A stretch of DNA of 64,000 nt from Saprospiraceae bacterium (GTDB lineage Bacteria > Bacteroidota > Bacteroidia > Chitinophagales > Saprospiraceae), in NCBI GenBank assembly GCA_028285085.1, contig JANQQI010000079.1:32807-96806 (forward strand), written 5' to 3'. Of the stretch, positions 59,984-64,000 are shown one piece after another (the stretch's first letter is position 1; each line of letters begins with the position of its first letter). A program made the position numbers and the translations under genes. Under the pieces are notes generated by a model. That model was not told the DNA's origin and searched no databases. It saw only the letters and a list, made by a program, of their open reading frames with translations.

Positions 59984-62900
59984 CTATAATTTCAACTGAA
60001 TACTCAAACCATAACTACGGCTCGAGGGATAGGACATATCGTCCACACCTTGTACTAAATTTTGACCTTGCATGGCGTTCAATTCTGGATCAAAATGTGG
60101 GTTCTCAGTCCATAAAGCCAGATTACGGCCAATAAGCGAGACGCGCACTTCACCTAAGCCGGTGCGCTTGAGCAAGCTCTGTGGCAAGCTATAGCCAATG
60201 CGTACTTCGCGTAGCTTCAGATAAGTGGCATCGTATAATGAGTTCGCTTCATTATCACGATCGAAAAATTGATTATAGAAACTTTCGGCGGAGATGGCTG
60301 TCGTATTTTCAACCCATCGAGGTTCGTCTGCAGTACCCATATTGACGATACCATCACCGACGACACCTTCTTCACGACCAACGAGTGTATTTTCTAACAC
60401 GCCGGAAGTACTGGCAATAGCATAGGTACGGGAAACAATGGTACCACCGTAGCGGAAGTCGAATAGAAAGCCAAATGAAAGATTGCGCCAACGAAACTCA
60501 TTCCCTACACCGAGGATGAAATCGGGATTGTAATTGCCGAGTAATCTGAGGTTAGGATCTTTGACTGGGTTTCCAGCTTGATCATAGACGTGCCGACCGT
60601 TGACGGTAAGTAAGCCCGTACCGTACATGTCTCCAATGCGGCCACCTTCTTCGGCGATATAAAAGACGCTGCGATCGGATCGGCCGTATACGCGTGCAAA
60701 ACCCGTTACGTACTGGTTAATTCCTTCGGGTAGTTTACCAACGCGACTCTCATTTTTAGAAAAATTAGCAAAAATATTCCACTCGAAATCGTTTTTCCGC
60801 CAAGGCGTAGCGCCGACCATGATTTCAATACCTTGATTGCGGATACTTCCTCCATTGACCACTCGACTGGTAAAACCACTCGGTGAAGGAACGGGTAGAC
60901 TGACGATTTGATCCACACTATTATTGTTATAATACGTGATGTCAAAACGAAGGCGATTACGCCATAAACGAATATCAGTACCAACCTCGAACGAGCGGGT
61001 GAACTCCGGCAGGAATTCGCTACTTCGCAGCGTACTGGATCCGCTCACCGTAGGATTGGAACCATACGGCTGGCCAAAAACGAAGCTATTGGTATAATTA
61101 AACGGATCGGTATCATTACCCACTCCCGCATAGCTCAGGCGGACTTTAGCAAAATCAATCGTTGATCCGAGGTCTACAAATTCAGTCAAAACACCACTAA
61201 GTGAAACTGCGTAGTAACCGAAAGAGTTATCATTTGGAGGTAGCGTACTCGACCAATCATTGCGGTAAGATAAATCTAGAAAGAGACCACTCTTATAGCT
61301 TAGCTGCCCCAGCGTGTATAAGCTATTAACCCGCTTTCGCTCGTTGTACTGATCGACTTCAAGCGGCACGCGAGAATTATCAAAGTTGTAGATGCCTGGA
61401 ACAGATAACTCCGTCGCCATGATCATTTTGTAATTTAAACGTTGATCCATACGATTGCCACCAACGGAAACATTGAAGGCCCAATCTTCATTAATAGGCT
61501 TGTCGTAACGTAAAAGGAAATCCGTATTGATCTCTCGAAAATCTACTAAGTCCTCACGGTAAGCACCATTGCGGAAGCGCTGTGAGCTAAATGCTCTACG
61601 CGACTGACGGGTATCATCATAGGTATCAATGCCAGATCGAAGGGTCAGGCTAAGATTATCAAGGATATCGTAAGTGACGGCTACATTTCCTAGCAAGCGA
61701 TCTTTGTCGAAACCATTACGGTTTTCAAACATTGCGAAATAGGGATTGTCCATCCAGGTATAGTTGTAGTTGAATTGCTGTAATCCTTCCTGTCCGGCCT
61801 GCCAGTAATTTTTCAAAGCATTTACATCGGCCTGACGCCCCATCCATGTGAACAGATAAAGTGGATTTTCACTGCCGTAGCCGGTAGCTGGTCGGTTGTC
61901 GCTACTCGAATTGATATAATTGATAAACGCTCGCGCGTGCAACTTTTTGCTCAATTCGTAGCCCCCACTTAACGCGATACTATTGCGCTGCAAGTCGGTA
62001 CCGGGGATGATCCCTTCATTGTCTAAATTGGTGTAAGAAAATCGGAAATGGCCGAAATCATTAGCGCCACTTAGGGCAATATTGTTGATATACGTCCGCC
62101 CCGTTTGAAAAAAGTCTTCGACATTATTGGGGTTAGCTACCCAGGGGGTTGCAGTGATGGCTGCACCGTTACGTGCGATGACATCCCCGGCTCGAACGAT
62201 ATTACCATTTACATCCGTTGATGGGCTATTGAATTGTGGGATCAATTGGCCGTCTAGTTTTGGACCGTAGCTACGAATACCATCATCAAATGTACCGGCA
62301 CCGTTGCCGTTTTCGTAGGCAAATTGACCACCGCTCCCTTGGCCGTATTCATTTTGAAATTGCGGCATCGTCAGAGCCGATTCAAAGGTTAGGCTGGAAT
62401 TTACACTCACCCCAATCCCTTTGGTGCCCCTGCCACTTTTGGTACGAATCACCACAACACCATTCGCCCCGCGCGCGCCGTAAAGCGCGGTAGCACCTGC
62501 ACCTCGAAGAATGGTAACGGATTCTACATCATCGGGATTGATTTCAGCGGCACCATTACCATAGTCGACTTCCTGGAAGCCGGTGGCATCATTCTGAGTC
62601 GCATTAGCAAACAAGGAATTACTGATAGGTACACCGTCAACTACAAAAAGGGCTTCATTATTACCTGAAAGTGAAGACTCTCCCCGGATAATGATGCGGG
62701 ATGAAGACCCCACGCCGGAGGCCCCATTATTGATCTGTACACCAGCTAAACGACCTGAAAGGCTATTTACTAAGTTGTTGGGGCGAACCTCAGAGATCGT
62801 TTTACCTTCGACTTCCTGCACGGCGTAACCCAAGGCTTTTTTATCTCGCTCAATACCGAGTGCTGTGACTACGACCTCATCGAGTTGTTGAGCGTCAGCT

Positions 62901-63193
62901 GTAAGATAGATCGTATTTTCGCGATCGGCACTCAGCTCAATCACCGAACTGAAGTAACCAATATAATCGACTTGTACCTTGGCTACAGCACTACGATAGG
63001 TAAATTGAAAGTTACCATTAGCATCGGTAACGGTGCCACTAGCGGCAGTCGCATCGGTAAAACTGATCGTCGCTCCCGGTAAAACATCCTGAGTTTGGGC
63101 ATCTCGCACGGTCCCTGAGAAGGTGTTTTGAGCGACCAAACCAATAGTAGTTGCGCAGAGCAAGATTAGTAAGAGGGTAAGGTGTTTAAACAT
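59984..63193 (-). CDS. SusC/RagA-family TonB-linked outer-membrane receptor
   Basis: This 1069-residue protein has a signal peptide (GLVAQ, ~21). A carboxypeptidase-regulatory-like domain spans ~24-100 (FSGTVRDAQTQDVLPGATISF). The SusC motif LDEVVVTALGIERDKKALGYAVQEV follows at ~104-128. A plug contains NSLSGRLAGVQINNG, RIIIRGESSL and NPDDVESVTILRGAGATALYGARGANGVV. The long TonB-dependent barrel ends in SYGLSIQLKL. With the SusD-like lipoprotein it forms the energised uptake complex. The substrate is unknown, as no glycoside hydrolase is attached. The partners are a sodium symporter and a metallophosphoesterase-like protein. Confidence 0.97.
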   Translation of the reverse strand: MFKHLTLLLILLCATTIGLVAQNTFSGTVRDAQTQDVLPGATISFTDATAASGTVTDANGNFQFTYRSAVAKVQVDYIGYFSSVIELSADRENTIYLTADAQQLDEVVVTALGIERDKKALGYAVQEVEGKTISEVRPNNLVNSLSGRLAGVQINNGASGVGSSSRIIIRGESSLSGNNEALFVVDGVPISNSLFANATQNDATGFQEVDYGNGAAEINPDDVESVTILRGAGATALYGARGANGVVVIRTKSGRGTKGIGVSVNSSLTFESALTMPQFQNEYGQGSGGQFAYENGNGAGTFDDGIRSYGPKLDGQLIPQFNSPSTDVNGNIVRAGDVIARNGAAITATPWVANPNNVEDFFQTGRTYINNIALSGANDFGHFRFSYTNLDNEGIIPGTDLQRNSIALSGGYELSKKLHARAFINYINSSSDNRPATGYGSENPLYLFTWMGRQADVNALKNYWQAGQEGLQQFNYNYTWMDNPYFAMFENRNGFDKDRLLGNVAVTYDILDNLSLTLRSGIDTYDDTRQSRRAFSSQRFRNGAYREDLVDFREINTDFLLRYDKPINEDWAFNVSVGGNRMDQRLNYKMIMATELSVPGIYNFDNSRVPLEVDQYNERKRVNSLYTLGQLSYKSGLFLDLSYRNDWSSTLPPNDNSFGYYAVSLSGVLTEFVDLGSTIDFAKVRLSYAGVGNDTDPFNYTNSFVFGQPYGSNPTVSGSSTLRSSEFLPEFTRSFEVGTDIRLWRNRLRFDITYYNNNSVDQIVSLPVPSPSGFTSRVVNGGSIRNQGIEIMVGATPWRKNDFEWNIFANFSKNESRVGKLPEGINQYVTGFARVYGRSDRSVFYIAEEGGRIGDMYGTGLLTVNGRHVYDQAGNPVKDPNLRLLGNYNPDFILGVGNEFRWRNLSFGFLFDFRYGGTIVSRTYAIASTSGVLENTLVGREEGVVGDGIVNMGTADEPRWVENTTAISAESFYNQFFDRDNEANSLYDATYLKLREVRIGYSLPQSLLKRTGLGEVRVSLIGRNLALWTENPHFDPELNAMQGQNLVQGVDDMSYPSSRSYGLSIQLKL

Positions 63194-63438
63194 AAAACAA
63201 AATTGAACTCCATCACTATCGGCCGATTCAATACCACGGCAACGGTATTAACTAAGCCACAATGTTGGAATAGTGAACTTGAAGGATTTTAGAAAAAGGG
63301 TTTTTGAAAATGCACGAAGAAATAAGATAAAGGAGACCTTCCAGTCATTGTAGAGTAGAAGTTGATGATTTTCAGCATTCTAATCCATCTCAAAGAAAAG
63401 TTGGTCTTACAATAGTTTTCGGCCTATTTCTTCACTTA

Positions 63439-64000
63439 TCAAGCAAAGCACTTTGGAGGTGCGCGGAGCGATAAAATACCACGAGGGAGCGGAGTGATAT
63501 TTTCTTTTAAAAAGAAGAAATATTGTTTTATAGAAAATAAAAATAGAAGAAGGGTCTTGTAAAAATGCCGGTTGAGAATAAACCGCAAGCTTTGGCGTAA
63601 ACTGCGTAAATCATCGGCATCAATGGCCGTAGAGAGCCAATAGAGTGGAATCGCTTTTTGCTCCGCCAGTTGTAAAATGGCAGCGCGTAGATTTACCGTT
63701 TGCCAAGGCAGAGTCGTAAATGGAGTGCGCTGAAAACCAGCTTTGGTCATTCCCAGTAAATAGATGCCTTCGTCTTCCGTTGGACCGACAACCAAATCGT
63801 GTCGCGAGAGTAAATCGGCTGTCTTACGCAATTGATCCGCTCGAAGAGACAAGCAATCATTACCAATGGCGATGACACGCTCGTAGCCCCGATCAAAAAT
63901 AGATTGGATGGCATGGGTGAAGCGCTCACCAAAATTTTTACCTTTCTGCAGATGGCTATCAACGACGTAAGAGGGGAGACCTGACCGACAAGCAACAGAT
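63439..64000 (-). CDS. DUF2064-family glycosyltransferase-like protein, 5' end outside the window
   Basis: The frame is open to the right window edge. Residues that can be read include FGERFTHAIQSIF, RVIAIGNDCLSLRADQL, HDLVVGPTEDEGIYLLGM and TPFTTLPWQTVNLR. This is the DUF2064 (TIGR04282-like, GT-A fold) pattern, where the usual GNDCPxL and GPADDGGYYLLG motifs bind nucleotide-sugar. The last ~45 residues (from about ILNRHFYKTLLLFLFSIKQ) are hydrophobic then basic, unlike the family, and may be read-through into intergenic DNA after loss of the normal stop. No frameshift is needed to explain the rest. Confidence 0.8.
   Translation of the reverse strand, partial: SVACRSGLPSYVVDSHLQKGKNFGERFTHAIQSIFDRGYERVIAIGNDCLSLRADQLRKTADLLSRHDLVVGPTEDEGIYLLGMTKAGFQRTPFTTLPWQTVNLRAAILQLAEQKAIPLYWLSTAIDADDLRSLRQSLRFILNRHFYKTLLLFLFSIKQYFFFLKENITPLPRGILSLRAPPKCFA

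Overview
The window comes from a Bacteroidota chromosome, most likely a marine Saprospiria/Lewinella-like organism. The evidence is type IX secretion sorting domains of both kinds (type A on several proteins, type B on the 1956-codon cell-surface protein), a SusC/SusD pair, promoters of the TAnnTTTG type, and a near absence of Shine-Dalgarno sites. The taxonomic call is an inference from gene content. No rRNA, tRNA, CRISPR array, insertion sequence or prophage was recognised.

Region 1 (1-5950) holds the 3' part of a giant type IX secreted surface protein, ending in a bidirectional terminator. Region 2 (5977-20644) is a short-chain fatty acid island. On the minus strand, from upstream to downstream, it has an outer-membrane porin-like barrel, a two-subunit sodium:solute symporter (DUF4212 small subunit plus VC_2705-type large subunit), two tiny membrane proteins, a symporter-histidine kinase fusion, a receiver-only response regulator and acetyl-CoA synthetase. 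Diverging from the porin is propionyl-CoA synthetase (prpE), followed by a convergent ArsR-type repressor, a cNMP/CBS/DUF294 nucleotidyltransferase-like protein and a DnaQ-like exonuclease. An AT-rich TATATAGATrTTTA box lies in front of acs, between porin and prpE, and in front of the ArsR gene, which suggests one small regulon.

Region 3 (20783-27263) is ordinary: a small membrane protein, formimidoyltransferase-cyclodeaminase, an exported hypothetical, an outer-membrane barrel, a GNAT acetyltransferase, an alpha/beta hydrolase and trmB. Region 4 (27313-32049) is a minus-strand cluster of exported proteins: a type IX cargo protein, a lipase-like protein, a PQQ-propeller lipoprotein and a small barrel protein whose signal peptide has no standard start codon.

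Region 5 (32702-55002) is a beta-glucan (laminarin-type) utilisation locus. It has a minus-strand operon of two outer-membrane barrels and two lipoproteins, a clan GH-A glycosidase, a propeller/Y_Y_Y/LuxR-HTH membrane regulator, two GH16 lipoproteins, a sugar MFS transporter, and two exported proteins built from putative glucan-binding jelly-roll modules, one with nine tandem copies plus a fasciclin domain. Two intergenic regions, 4.8 kb apart, carry the same four-site operator: GATGTA twice at 11-bp spacing, then again twice at 11-bp spacing. In both it ends exactly 33 bp before a TAnnTTTG promoter element. This is the strongest novel signal in the window and marks the probable binding site of the membrane regulator. 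The locus has no SusC/SusD pair of its own.

Region 6 (55052-64000) has an old-yellow-enzyme reductase and a minus-strand SusC-SusD-sodium symporter-metallophosphoesterase operon with overlapping genes and unknown substrate. The window closes with the 3' part of a DUF2064-family gene.
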